From Roseateles sp. XES5 (GTDB lineage: Bacteria > Pseudomonadota > Alphaproteobacteria > Rhizobiales > Rhizobiaceae): a stretch of 64,000 nucleotides of DNA. The translations under genes and the position numbers were made by a program. This document shows, piece by piece, positions 26,877 through 36,300 of the stretch. The stretch spans positions 1,037,501 through 1,101,500 of the forward strand of contig NZ_CP084752.1 in NCBI RefSeq assembly GCF_020535545.1. The letters run 5' to 3'. Under the pieces are notes generated by a model. That model did not search any database. It was not told the origin of the DNA and was given only the letters and a program-made list of their open reading frames with translations. Within the stretch, counting starts at the first letter, position 1. The number at the start of each line of letters is the position of its first letter.

Positions 26877-27791
26877 TCAGCGTGAGGGTCCGGCTGCGGC
26901 CCTCGCTGCTTGCATGGCCTGCTGCCGGCCGATCTGCAACATCGCGATACTCGCCAGAACGAGGATGATGGCCGCGATTTCCAACGCACCGACTTTCTCG
27001 CCAGCGGCCCAGCCGATCAGCAGCGCGACATTGGGCGTGATGTAGGTCGCGCCCGAGGCGGCGACTGCGCCCAGTTCTTGCAGCAGATAGTAGTAGATCA
27101 GGAACGCCATTCCGGTTCCGAGCACGCCGAGGCCGATGGCGACACCAGCAGCGGCATGCCAGTTTTGCGTAATGTCGCCCATTCCCGTTCGATCGGTGAC
27201 GGCAAGCAGCACCAGCAGCGCAAGGCCCGTTTGCCATGTCGCGAGCGCAAGAGGCGGCAGATTGTAGGGCGACAGGAAACGGCGAACATAGACATAGGAG
27301 GCGCCGAGTATCGCGGTAGCGGCCAGCATCCAGAACACGCCGGTGATGTCGATCACCCTGTCCGCGCCTTCGCAGGGACGGGCAATCAGCACGATGCCAG
27401 CGAAACCGACCAGAACGCCGGCCAGCATCAATGCATTGGGCCTTTCCGTGCGCAGGAACAGAAGGGTGGCGATCGTGGTGAACAGGGAGATGGAACCACC
27501 CAGAATACCAGCGACGCCGGACGGAAGACGCGCCGTGCCTTCCGCGATCGCGAAATAGTAGAAGGCCGTCGCCAGAACCGCCATGACAAGGAAATGCGGC
27601 AGATGGCGCAACTGATCTCGATGGATCACGCCCTTCCGCCAGGCCACAAAGGCGAGCGGCAGGAAACCGAAGAACACGCGCAGAAGGGTGATTTGCGCGG
27701 GCGTGATCAGTTCGGCCGCCCATTTCATGTAGATGAAGTTCGACCCCCAAAAGAGGCCCAGGAGAGCGAACACCAGATAGGTCAGCCGCAT
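26877..27791 (-). CDS. EamA/DMT family exporter
   Basis: The 304-residue protein starts MRLTYLVFALLGLFWGSNFI and shows two EamA repeats with about ten helices, including the FWGSNFIYMKW entry typical of RhaT/YdcZ-type DMT carriers and ATAILGASYVYVRR at the second repeat. Substrate is unknown. The ATG at 27791 gives the normal N-terminus. It lies 81 bases after the next exporter gene in the same direction, so the two may be co-transcribed. The 272 bases between it and the TetR gene hold no visible gene. Confidence 0.87.
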   Translation of the reverse strand: MRLTYLVFALLGLFWGSNFIYMKWAAELITPAQITLLRVFFGFLPLAFVAWRKGVIHRDQLRHLPHFLVMAVLATAFYYFAIAEGTARLPSGVAGILGGSISLFTTIATLLFLRTERPNALMLAGVLVGFAGIVLIARPCEGADRVIDITGVFWMLAATAILGASYVYVRRFLSPYNLPPLALATWQTGLALLVLLAVTDRTGMGDITQNWHAAAGVAIGLGVLGTGMAFLIYYYLLQELGAVAASGATYITPNVALLIGWAAGEKVGALEIAAIILVLASIAMLQIGRQQAMQAARAAAGPSR

Positions 27792-27872
27792 GATCGTCTT
27801 CCGTTCCGGGAAACACGTCACAGACCAAAACCTTGCTTCCCGCTGCAGGGCTGACCGGATTGCGTGCATGTC

Positions 27873-28787
27873 TCACGCCGGCGCTGCGCTATCGCGTTCG
27901 CCGGAAGGCGCCTTGATGATTGCAAGCATGATGCCGCCTGCGGTGACGATCGCTGACCCCGTTACGACACCCAATGTCGGCTGTTCGCCAAAAAACAGAA
28001 AGCCGATCAGGCCGGCGAAGATCAGCCAGGAATAGTCGACCGGCCCGACGATCGATAGCGATGCAAGGCGGTAGCCCTGGACGATGCAATACTGTGCCGT
28101 CACTGCGAGGGGACCGAGCAGGACAAAGCACATTGCGCTTTCGAGAGAGAGCGGCACCCACTGCATGGCAGCAGGGACAGCCATCAGCAGGACGCCGAAT
28201 GTGTTGACATAGAGCAGCACCGTCATCGCGCGGTCGGCGTGCGAAAGCATCTTGATCATCAACCCTTCGACGGCGAGCAGCGCAGCGCCAAGGACCGCAA
28301 TTGCGGCCGGGAAGACATAGGCCGGATGAAACGCGGTGAACGCCCCGCGCGCGGCCATGATGATCGCGGCCCCGGTGCAACATGTCGCAATCGCGCCAAG
28401 GTGCTGCCGGCTGAGGCGTTCCTTCAGAACCAGCATGCCAAGCGGAATGACGAACACGACATAGAGAAGACCGATGGCCGTGGCATCGATGATCGGCATG
28501 TTTGCCGATGCATAGATCAGTGCACCCCCTCCTGAAGCACCGAAGACAGCCCGCATGAAGTGCGAGACAGGCTTTGAGCTTCGATAGGCAGACGGCCGTT
28601 CCCGTCGCATTGCAACGACCAGCAGCAGCATCGTCGCGCCGCCGACGTATCGAAGAAACAGGATTTGCAGCGAGGTCGCACTTCCGTCAGCGAACTTTCC
28701 CGATGCGAAGATCAAAGAAAATAATGCTGTCCCGATCGTGACCCATGCAATGGCTTTGATGTTGGCATAAAATTGGTGCGAGCGCAT
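27873..28787 (-). CDS. EamA/DMT family exporter
   Basis: The 304-residue protein has about ten helices in two EamA repeats (ILFLRYVGGATMLLLVVAMR, and later AVLGAALLAVEGLMIKMLSH). Its start at 28787 has AGGAAG upstream; an ATG seven codons earlier is less well placed. It is divergent from a LysR gene 90 bases away, which probably controls it. It shows little close likeness to the other three exporters by eye, so the cluster is not a recent tandem duplication. Confidence 0.86.
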   Translation of the reverse strand: MRSHQFYANIKAIAWVTIGTALFSLIFASGKFADGSATSLQILFLRYVGGATMLLLVVAMRRERPSAYRSSKPVSHFMRAVFGASGGGALIYASANMPIIDATAIGLLYVVFVIPLGMLVLKERLSRQHLGAIATCCTGAAIIMAARGAFTAFHPAYVFPAAIAVLGAALLAVEGLMIKMLSHADRAMTVLLYVNTFGVLLMAVPAAMQWVPLSLESAMCFVLLGPLAVTAQYCIVQGYRLASLSIVGPVDYSWLIFAGLIGFLFFGEQPTLGVVTGSAIVTAGGIMLAIIKAPSGERDSAAPA

Positions 28788-28877
28788 CTTACTTCCTGAG
28801 GGTTTCATACCGTCGCTTGTGTGGGATTTCCGTCCGGCGCTCAAACGAGGAATTTGCGGGGAGCTTGAGGAAAATTC

Positions 28878-29762
28878 ATGCAGAACGGGCGCCGCGTTTC
28901 TCTCAATGCCATCCGGGTATTCACCACGATCGCACGCACAGGCAGCTTGACCGCCGCTGGTGCCGAACTCGGCGTCACCGCAGGTGCGGTAAGCCATCAG
29001 CTGAAAAAACTGGAAGATGAGCTTGGCGTGCGTTTCTTCCGCCGAGGAAACAATTCCATTTCCCTGACCGATGCCGGGGCGCGGTTCTATCAGGAGGTCG
29101 CGGCGGCGATAACGCTCATCGAGCGGTCGGCCGATGCGCTATACCGGGACGAGAACGAAATCAGCGTGCTGGCATCCATGTCATTCGCCTTGCGCTGGCT
29201 CATTCCATCGCTGGACCGTTTCCGGGCAATATGTCCCGAAGCGCGCGTACGGGTAGAAACGAGTGCCTATCTCACCTTCCCCGTCGTTCCCGCATCCGAT
29301 GTCAGCATCCGCTATGTCCGGGCAGGAGACTCGGCTGACGGATGGGAACACCTTTGTCGCGACTTCAGTCGTCCGGTCGTCTCGCCGGCCTTGCTCACAA
29401 GGCACGGCGACAGCCAGCAGACGACCGTTTCGGACATACCGGCTCTTCAATGCGCCATCGGCAACTGGGACTGGAAGCTTTGGTGCAAGATGCTCGATAT
29501 CCCCGTGGCAGACCTGACCTTTACCCATGCGTTCGACACGGACGATGCGGCGCTTCATGCCTGCGTGGCCGGTCTTGGCATGGTGCTCGCTCCGCCGATC
29601 CTCACGGCCAGAGAAACGCAATCCGGCGCTTTAGTAGCCCTGCCCGGCTGTGAGCCCATCGAGATCGGAGCATATTGCTACCTGCGTCGATCGGAATCGA
29701 AAGTGGTCCGGCAATTCTGCGGCTGGATGGATGCCGAAATGCGGGCTTTCGAATACCGTTGA
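28878..29762 (+). CDS. LysR family regulator (GcvA-like)
   Basis: The 294-residue protein has the LysR helix-turn-helix at about 9-66 (LNAIRVFTTIARTGSLTAAG, then GVTAGAVSHQLKKLEDELGV), in the GcvA/AmpR-like style, and a substrate-binding domain to the end. It is divergent from an EamA exporter gene and is the likely regulator of it. Base composition is somewhat lower in GC and codon choice is less biased than in flanking core genes, in line with an acquired region. Confidence 0.87.
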   Translation: MQNGRRVSLNAIRVFTTIARTGSLTAAGAELGVTAGAVSHQLKKLEDELGVRFFRRGNNSISLTDAGARFYQEVAAAITLIERSADALYRDENEISVLASMSFALRWLIPSLDRFRAICPEARVRVETSAYLTFPVVPASDVSIRYVRAGDSADGWEHLCRDFSRPVVSPALLTRHGDSQQTTVSDIPALQCAIGNWDWKLWCKMLDIPVADLTFTHAFDTDDAALHACVAGLGMVLAPPILTARETQSGALVALPGCEPIEIGAYCYLRRSESKVVRQFCGWMDAEMRAFEYR

Positions 29763-29787
29763 CCCGGAATGAAAGCCTTTCCCGCCT

Positions 29788-29876
29788 ACTCATATGGATC
29801 GACATGAGTATATTCAAAAATACCTGCCGTGTGTCCCGGAAAATCCAAACCCGGCTAGGATGGGTTCTGGTGAACC
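29788..29876. promoter_or_regulatory. Candidate operators upstream of the BetI-like TetR gene
   Basis: Two inverted repeats are visible: ACTCAT-N10-ATGAGT (29788-29809) and GGTTC-TGGT-GAACC (29863-29876). The second lies 45 bases before the TetR start and is the better autoregulation candidate. Confidence 0.4.
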
Positions 29877-29920
29877 GGCAATCCGAGACGCCATGCACAT
29901 GATCATTTCGGGGGCAGAAA

Positions 29921-30550
29921 ATGAAGGCACATCACCAGCGACTTTCACCAGAAAGGCGTCGTCAGCAACTCATCGACGCCACGATCGTTTCGCTGTCGAA
30001 GAACGGACATTCCGCCACGACGTTATCCGACATAACCGTTGAGGCCGGCCTCTCGACGGGTATCGTGAATTTTCATTTCGAAACGAAAGACGCTCTCTTC
30101 GACGCGACACTACAATATCTTGTCGATGAATACCGCGAGCACTGGAACGCCGCACGCGCGCAAGCCGGCCAGGCTCCCGCGGCCCAGCTTTGGGCTGTCT
30201 TGAACTGCGACTTCGACCGCAAGGTCTGCACGAAGAGAAAGCTGGCCGCCTGGGGTGCATTCGTCGGCGAAGAAAAGTCCCGCCCCAGCTATCGGGCTCT
30301 ATGTGGCTCGCTCGACGCCATGTACGAAGCGTTTTTCATCTCTCTCTGCGGCCAGCTCAAATCGGAAGGGAAGTACCGTTTCAACGTCAATGCCACGGCT
30401 TTGGGAATTTGCACCATGACGACAGGGCTTTGGCTGCGCGTTCTGACGATGCCCAATTTCACGGCACAGGATGCAAGAGATATCGTCAAGGAACATCTCG
30501 TCAATATCTTCCCGGGTCATTTCGACCAGAGCGGCGTGATCGTGAACTAG
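29921..30550 (+). CDS. TetR family regulator, BetI-like
   Basis: The 209-residue protein begins MKAHHQRLSPERRRQQLIDA and has the helix-turn-helix TLSDITVEAGLSTGIVNFHF followed by ETKDALFDATLQYL, the pattern of BetI-type repressors. The C-terminal ligand domain includes KRKLAAWGAFVGEEKSRPSY. No choline or betaine genes are nearby, so the name reflects family likeness only. It is convergent with an EamA exporter gene and stands without an obvious target besides itself. Confidence 0.85.
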   Translation: MKAHHQRLSPERRRQQLIDATIVSLSKNGHSATTLSDITVEAGLSTGIVNFHFETKDALFDATLQYLVDEYREHWNAARAQAGQAPAAQLWAVLNCDFDRKVCTKRKLAAWGAFVGEEKSRPSYRALCGSLDAMYEAFFISLCGQLKSEGKYRFNVNATALGICTMTTGLWLRVLTMPNFTAQDARDIVKEHLVNIFPGHFDQSGVIVN

Positions 30551-30617
30551 CGCTGCCGGCCAATCATCCCTTCCGCTTTATTGCCGTGGACATAGGTCTG
30601 CGGGTTTTTGCGATGCC

Positions 30618-31511
30618 CTATCCGGCAGGGGCTTCACTTGCATTTCGCCGCCGTCCTGATTTTGTGGCGATGTCGATGACGACCGCCCCCATGACGAGAC
30701 CGCCGCCGACCCAGGTGGCCCATGCCGGCGTCTCCCCAAAGGCGAGCCAGACCCACAACGGAGCAAGCGGGTTTTCCATGCTGCCGATCAGGGCCGAACG
30801 CGTTGCCGTGATCAGCCGCGTCCCGACCGTCATCAGCAGCAGTCCGAGGCCGAATTGGGCGGCTCCGAACAGCGCGAGGTCAACCATATCCGAAGCCGAG
30901 ACTTGCGTCGGCTCGGCAAACGGCAAGACGGCGAACGCGCAGAGGAAAGCCGACAGACACGCCGCCGGCAACATCGAGACGTGCCTGTTCATACGGATGA
31001 TGACCATCATTGCGGCATAGGAAAGCGCCATGATCGTCGCGAAGGCATAGCCCGCCAAATACCCGCTCGAAGCTTGCGGATTGACGATGACCATCACGCC
31101 CACGAGCGCGACGAAACTGGCTCCCCAGGTGGTCCAATCCTCCCGCTCCCCCGTGACGACAAGCGCCAGGATGGCGGTCATGAACGGAATTGCAGCGTGG
31201 ATCGTCATCACGTCGGCCACCGGAGCCAGACGCAGCGCGTTGATGAAGCAGATCGTGGCGACCGTCGAGAGGATCATGACCCAAAAGCCGGACCAGCCGA
31301 TCGTGGCAATCGCGCCGCCCAGGTCTTGTCTGTAGCGCCAGATCACGCAGGCCCCGATGAAGAGCCCACCGAAGATGCCGCGCCAGAACAGCACCGCCCA
31401 GACATCGAGAGTGATCAATCGGGTGAAGTACCCCGACAGGCTATAGGCGACCGCCGAGCCGACAATCAGCAGCGTGCCGAGCCATGTGTTTCTGTCGTCC
31501 TGCATCGCCAT
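30618..31511 (-). CDS. EamA/DMT family exporter
   Basis: The 297-residue protein has about ten helices in two EamA repeats (TLLIVGSAVAYSLSGYFTRL at the N-terminus and AFATIMALSYAAMMVIIRMN at the second). It may start at the second ATG two codons in, which has better spacing from AAGGGG. It is divergent from a WYL-domain regulator, with a perfect palindrome between them. Fourth exporter of the group; substrate unknown. Confidence 0.87.
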   Translation of the reverse strand: MAMQDDRNTWLGTLLIVGSAVAYSLSGYFTRLITLDVWAVLFWRGIFGGLFIGACVIWRYRQDLGGAIATIGWSGFWVMILSTVATICFINALRLAPVADVMTIHAAIPFMTAILALVVTGEREDWTTWGASFVALVGVMVIVNPQASSGYLAGYAFATIMALSYAAMMVIIRMNRHVSMLPAACLSAFLCAFAVLPFAEPTQVSASDMVDLALFGAAQFGLGLLLMTVGTRLITATRSALIGSMENPLAPLWVWLAFGETPAWATWVGGGLVMGAVVIDIATKSGRRRNASEAPAG

Positions 31512-31544
31512 CCCCTTGCTTTCGGGCTTTTGTACGCCGATGCT

Positions 31545-31564
31545 ACTGACAGCGTTTTGTCAGT
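31545..31564. promoter_or_regulatory. Palindrome ACTGACA-N6-TGTCAGT, candidate WYL-regulator operator
   Basis: A perfect 7-6-7 inverted repeat sits in the 75-bp gap between the divergent exporter and YafY-type genes, 23 bases before the regulator start. Confidence 0.6.
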
Positions 31565-31586
31565 GGTGTTGAGGAGGTTCCCGTTC

Positions 31587-32288
31587 TTGCGCCGCGCCGA
31601 TCGACTCTTCGACATTATCCAGGCATTGCGGGGAAAGACGCAGCCGACGACGGCAGCCGCGCTGGCGGAACGGCTTGAGGTGACGACGCGCACGATTTAT
31701 CGCGACATCGCAACCTTGCAGGCACGCCGCATCCCGATCGAAGGCGAACCCGGCCTTGGATACCTGCTCCGCAAGGGATTCGACCTGCCGCCCCTGATGT
31801 TCACGGTCGAAGAGATCGAGGCGATTTCGGTGGGTGCCCACCTCGTTCACCGCATCCGCGATCCCAAACTACGCGACGCGGCCGAGAGCGTGCTGAGCAA
31901 GCTTCAGCATACCGTGCCGAGGGAGCTACGGGCCTATCTGGCCTCCCCTCGCTTCCTTGTGTCCGATGGGGATGCCGTGCGCCCCGAGGGGATAGAACTG
32001 CTCGAGGTGCGCGAAGCCATACGGGCGTGCCGTAAAATCCATATCACCTATCTTGATGAGCAGAGCCGCCGGAGCCAACGAACGATCTGGCCCATAGCGA
32101 CGGTGTACTATGTCGACGTTACCCTGATCGCGGCATGGTGCGAGCTGCGCGAAGACTACCGTCATTTTCGGGTCGATCGGATCCAGAAGTCCCAAATCAC
32201 ACAGGAGCGATTTGCGACGGATAGCAGTCGCCTCATGGCGGAGTGGATTGCAAAGCGCGCAGGCCAGCCGCCCAACGCCTCGCGGTAG
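31587..32288 (+). CDS. YafY-type HTH/WYL transcriptional regulator
   Basis: The 233-residue protein starts (TTG) with the family opening LRRADRLFDIIQALRGKTQP, has an HTH_11 winged helix (about 5-60, TTAAALAERLEVTTRTIYRD) and a WYL domain (about 130-215) that senses a ligand or nucleic acid. The TTG start has a strong GAGGAGG before it; GTG and TTG codons a few positions upstream are possible but lie in the ribosome binding site. It is divergent from an EamA exporter and probably controls it through the palindrome at 31545-31564. Confidence 0.82.
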   Translation: MRRADRLFDIIQALRGKTQPTTAAALAERLEVTTRTIYRDIATLQARRIPIEGEPGLGYLLRKGFDLPPLMFTVEEIEAISVGAHLVHRIRDPKLRDAAESVLSKLQHTVPRELRAYLASPRFLVSDGDAVRPEGIELLEVREAIRACRKIHITYLDEQSRRSQRTIWPIATVYYVDVTLIAAWCELREDYRHFRVDRIQKSQITQERFATDSSRLMAEWIAKRAGQPPNASR

Positions 32289-32376
32289 CGCCACGGCACT
32301 GAAGGCAAAACTGGGAGACGGAGCGCCCGGGTTTCGACCCGGTGGACAGGAACAAGGACGTAGATCGGGAAGGAAG

Positions 32377-32429
32377 TTCCCCTCTCCCGGTAAGTCTTTG
32401 TGACATATCGACTTACTGGGAGAGGGGAA
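32377..32429. repeat. Long hairpin directly abutting the tRNA-His 3' end
   Basis: Two 20-base arms (TTCCCCTCTCCC... at 32377-32396 and its complement at 32410-32429) with one mismatch enclose a 13-base loop. The inner end of arm two touches the CCA of tRNA-His. There is no T-tract, so a simple terminator is not certain; an RNA-processing signal or an integration remnant are alternatives. Confidence 0.6.
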
Positions 32430-32506
32430 TGGTACGGTTGAGTGGGGTCGAACCACCGACCTCAGGTGCCACAAACCTGCGCTCTAACCAACTGAGCTAC
32501 AACCGC
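32430..32506 (-). tRNA. tRNA-His (GTG anticodon)
   Basis: The minus strand folds into a full cloverleaf: acceptor GCGGTTG with CAACCGT, D arm GCTC/GAGC, anticodon stem CAGGT/ACCTG with loop TTGTGGC (anticodon GTG), T arm with TTCGACC, and an encoded CCA end. Base 73 is A and the acceptor pairs well without an extra 5' G. This is the alphaproteobacterial tRNA-His type lacking the usual G-1:C73 pair. The plus-strand neighbours are accessory genes on the 3' side. Confidence 0.95.
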
Positions 32507-32587
32507 ACAAGGCGCGTCCGGCGCGCTTGGGGGTCACATACGGGGACCCGGAGCTTTTTTCAAGCGTTTTTTGCACTGCCCCAAATG

Positions 32588-32617
32588 AAAATGGCCGGAC
32601 GAACGCCCGGCCATTCT
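32588..32617 (-). terminator. Terminator after phasin gene
   Basis: AATGGCCGG and its complement (32590-32598 and 32607-32615) form a 9-bp stem followed on the minus strand by a T-rich stretch (TTCATTT). Confidence 0.6.
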
Positions 32618-32650
32618 ATCACAGGGTCGAAACCCGCACCATGGCGCGGA

Positions 32651-33100
32651 TCAGACCGTCTTGAAGGACTTCATGGCCTTCTCGGCAGCCGACTTGCCGG
32701 GAGCGGCAACCTTTTCGGCAACCTTCTTGGAGGTTTCCTGAAGGGTCTTGGCCTGCTCGACGGCGACTTCAGCCTGCTTGCGCAGGAAGGCGGTCTGCAG
32801 TTCGAACAGCTCGGAAACCGACTTCACGCCGAGGAGGGCTTCCATGTGCGAGAGCGAGTTTTCGGCATTGGTGCGGAGCGCTTCGATGGCCTTGAGGCCG
32901 AGTTCGACGGAGCCGGCCTGCGCGCTTTCGAGCGTCGCTTCAACGGTCTTCGTGGCGTCTTCGGCAGCTTCCTTCATCTTGGCATAGGCTTCCTTGGTCT
33001 GAACGGCGCCCTTTTCGGCGAATTCACGGAAGCTTTCGGAAAGCTTGGACGGGTCGATGGATGCGATGGAGAATACGTCGTCGGTCTTCTTGGTAGCCAT
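32651..33100 (-). CDS. Phasin family protein
   Basis: The 149-residue helical protein is rich in Ala, Glu and Lys and carries the phasin_2 pattern (SVSELFELQTAFLRKQAEVA and a preceding amphipathic stretch). Phasins coat polyhydroxybutyrate granules. It begins MATKKTDDVFSIASIDPSKL. The acetoacetyl-CoA synthetase at 39106-41058 belongs to the same PHB cycle. A perfect palindrome (33191-33205) upstream is a likely binding site for a PHB-responsive repressor. Confidence 0.9.
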   Translation of the reverse strand: MATKKTDDVFSIASIDPSKLSESFREFAEKGAVQTKEAYAKMKEAAEDATKTVEATLESAQAGSVELGLKAIEALRTNAENSLSHMEALLGVKSVSELFELQTAFLRKQAEVAVEQAKTLQETSKKVAEKVAAPGKSAAEKAMKSFKTV

Positions 33101-33190
33101 TGTATGCGCTCCTTGGTTTGGCCCTCTCTAGAGGCGCCGTGTTCTTGGATGACCTCTATATAGTCGATCTCATTTCGCATTGCAACAATT

Positions 33191-33205
33191 TTGTGCGCTG
33201 CACAA
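33191..33205. promoter_or_regulatory. Palindrome TTGTGC-GCT-GCACAA upstream of the phasin gene
   Basis: A perfect 6-3-6 repeat with TGC/GCA cores lies 91 bases before the phasin start. Phasin genes in alphaproteobacteria are commonly controlled by PhaR at TGC-rich dyads, so this is a candidate PhaR site. Confidence 0.45.
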
Positions 33206-33340
33206 TAAATCAGGGTGGGCGTTAACCCTTCCGCCCGAAAGCCCGGGGCTTTGCGGGTCGCATGCTGGACCCTCCGCCTATGCGCCGCTATTAATAAAGC
33301 GTTAATCGAGAGCCGGGACGCCGGAAAGACAGGCCCGAAC

Positions 33341-36300
33341 ATGTCCGCAAAGCAGTATCCCTTCATCGACGTCGCCGTCCACGAGCGGGTGCGCCTGCCC
33401 TTTTCCCGGGGCGAGGCCGTCGTGCTGTTTTCGCGGGACATGGCGCGCGTGCTCTGGTCGAACGGCCGGGGCGCCGCCCTCTTCGGCCATGACAATATCT
33501 ACGACTTTCTCGATGCCGGCCCGGACCGCGCCGACGTCGCCTTCCGCCAGCTGGCCGCCGCCGCGCGCCAGGTCACGGCCCCCGGCGAACGGCGCAATCT
33601 CATCATGCGCATCGGCAGCGGCTTTCGCAGCGTGCCGGTGAACGCCGCCGTCGAGGGTCTTGCCATTCGCCGCGGCGAAGAGGCGATCCTCTTCAGCGCG
33701 CCCGTTGCCACCGGGCAGAGCCAGCAGGACGCCGCGTCCGCCATGCTCGCCGGCTTCGACGATCCCGACACGCATATGGCGGTGCTCGACAGCGACGGCG
33801 CCGTGGTCGCGGCCTCGAACGGCTTCGACGGGCTGGCGATCAGCCCCGAAACGCGGCGCGCCCTCGCCGAGGCGGCCGGCCGCAGCAGCGAGCGGCTCGT
33901 CAAGCGCCCGATCGCCACCGGCCTCGGCTACCTGCCCGCCGCCATCGGCCATATTTCGAGCGACCCGGCCCTCTACCTACTGTTCGCCGTCGAAACCATT
34001 CTCGGCCATCTCGATCCGCATGAGGACGTGAAGCCCGCATCCGTTGCCGATGCGACGACTGAAGCTGCGCTCGTGCCGCTGGCGGAGCCGGAAGCGGAAA
34101 ACGAACCGGCCGCCAAGGCGGAGGACGCACCCGCGGCCGAGGCGGAGGACGCGCCTGCCGCCGGGATCGGCGAACCGGCCATCGCGGAAGAACACGCCGC
34201 CGACGAGGATGTCGTTGCGGACGAGACACTATTGGAAGAACCTTCGAAGATCGTCAGCGTAGAGACCGTTGCCGAAGAGCCGGTCGAGACCGTTTCGAAC
34301 CTGCCGGAAGCGCTGGCCGAGCTGGAAGAGGTCGCCACCGCCGAAGAGGCCGCACCGTCGTCTGAGGCGGCTTTGAGCGAAAGCCAGGCGGACGAAAGCC
34401 GGGCGGACACGGACGAAACATCTGAAGAAGGCGAAGCCTCCCGGGATGGCGAAGCCTCCGGGGAAAACGCGGAAAATTCCGGCTTCCTCTTCAACCGCCA
34501 GGGCCGGCCGATCCGCTTCGTGTGGAAGATCGACGCCGAGGGCCGGTTCAGCGAAATCTCCGAGGAATTTGCTGCCGCCGTCGGCCCCGCGGCCGCCGCC
34601 ATCTCCGGCGAAAAGTTCAGCGCTGTCGCCGCCCGCTTCGATCTCGACCCGGATGGCAAGATCGGCGATCTGCTCAGCCGGCGCGATACCTGGTCGGGCA
34701 AGACGATCCACTGGCCGGTCGAGGGCACGAACCTCGTCGTTCCGGTCGACCTCGCCGCCCTTCCGACCTATTCCCGCAACCGCGAATTCGACGGGTTCCG
34801 CGGCTTCGGCATCGTGCGCATCGCCGATGCGGCGACGGATCCGCACGCCCGGGGCCTGACACTGGACGAGACGCCCGTCACGGACGAAGAGCCCGATGCG
34901 CAGACCGCGCTGGTGGAAGAGACCTTCGCGGAGGAAACCGGCGCGCTTCTCGAAAATGCCGAGGACGCGCTGAACGCACCCGCCGATGAAACTTTCGAGG
35001 CGGACGACGGCGCGTCGGCGCAGCCGGACGAGAACACGGACGCGGCGCCCTCTTCCGAAGAAGCCGCCGACCCGTCTGCGAGTGAGGACGCCGAGAGCGA
35101 AGCCGCATCCAGCGAAGCGAAGGCGCTTCCGGCACCGGACGACGAACAGGACGCCTTCCGCGGCGAGCGCCCGGCGCTGCGCCTCGTCGAGACGCCCGCC
35201 CGGCGCCACTCGGACAAGGTCGTGCAGCTCGAGACGCGCCGCAACCGCACGGGGCTCTTCGACGGGCTTTCCACGGGCGAGCAGGCCGCCTTCCGCGAGA
35301 TCGCCCGCCAGCTCGGCGAGACCTTCGGCAAGCGCAAGCCCGAAGACCGCCCGCCAGGCGAGCCGCTCGAAACGCCCGATGCCGTGGCGGACGAGGCAAA
35401 CCAGCCCGTGGCAGAAGACACGGCCGTGGAGACGCCTGTCGCCAGCGAGGCAGAGACGGAAATGCCCGGCCTCGAAGTCGGCCCGCATGCCGACGATCTC
35501 CTGACCGACGAGCCCGCCGGCGAGCGCACCGCGTTCGCGCCCTCGCGCCGGCAGATGGACTATGGCCTTACCGGCGCGGTGGTCGATGCGCTTCCGGTTG
35601 CCCTGCTCGTCCATGTCGGCGACCGGCTCATCCATGCCAATCCGGAATTCTTCCGCCTGACCGGCTATCGCAGCATCGAAGACCTCGAAGCCTCCGGCGG
35701 TCTCGATATCCTGCTCGCCGGCCCGGACGAGGATGCCGAAGACAGCGAAGGCACGATGGCGCTGCGCCACGCCGACGGCGAGAGCACCAGCGCCGTGCGC
35801 GCCCGGCTGCAATCGATCCGCTGGGAAGACGGCACCGCGCTGATGCTGGCGCTCACCCCTGCCCATGAGAAGCCGGCCCTGACGCTGGTCGAAACACCGG
35901 CCGTGGCGCCGGCGGAAGCCGAAGACCGCACCGCCGATCAGGCGGCGATCTCGGCGCTGCGCATCGAAGTCAGCGAGCTGCGCTCCATCCTCGAAACGGC
36001 GACGGACGGTGTCGTGGTCGTCGGCCAGGATGGCGACATCCGCTCGATGAACCGCTCGGCGAGCGCCCTCTTCAACTATGACGAGGACGAGACGCGCGGC
36101 CGGCCCTTCGCCATGCTCTTCGCGCATGAAAGCCAGAAGGCGGTGCAGGATTATCTGGCCGGGCTTTCCGGCCATGGCGTCGCAAGCGTGCTCAACGACG
36201 GGCGCGAGGTCATCGGCCGCGAGGCGGCCGGCGGGTTCATCCCGCTCTTCATGACCATGGGCCGCCTCTCCTCCTCCGCCGGCTACTGCGCCGTGATCCG

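Noticed and set aside
32327..32342. CGGGT-TTCG-ACCCG hairpin after the WYL regulator
   Set aside because: Terminator-like stem but no T-tract; not strong enough to call.
17473..32429. Genomic island with integrase
   Set aside because: No integrase, transposase or att duplication was found; only the position next to tRNA-His and the gene content suggest acquisition.
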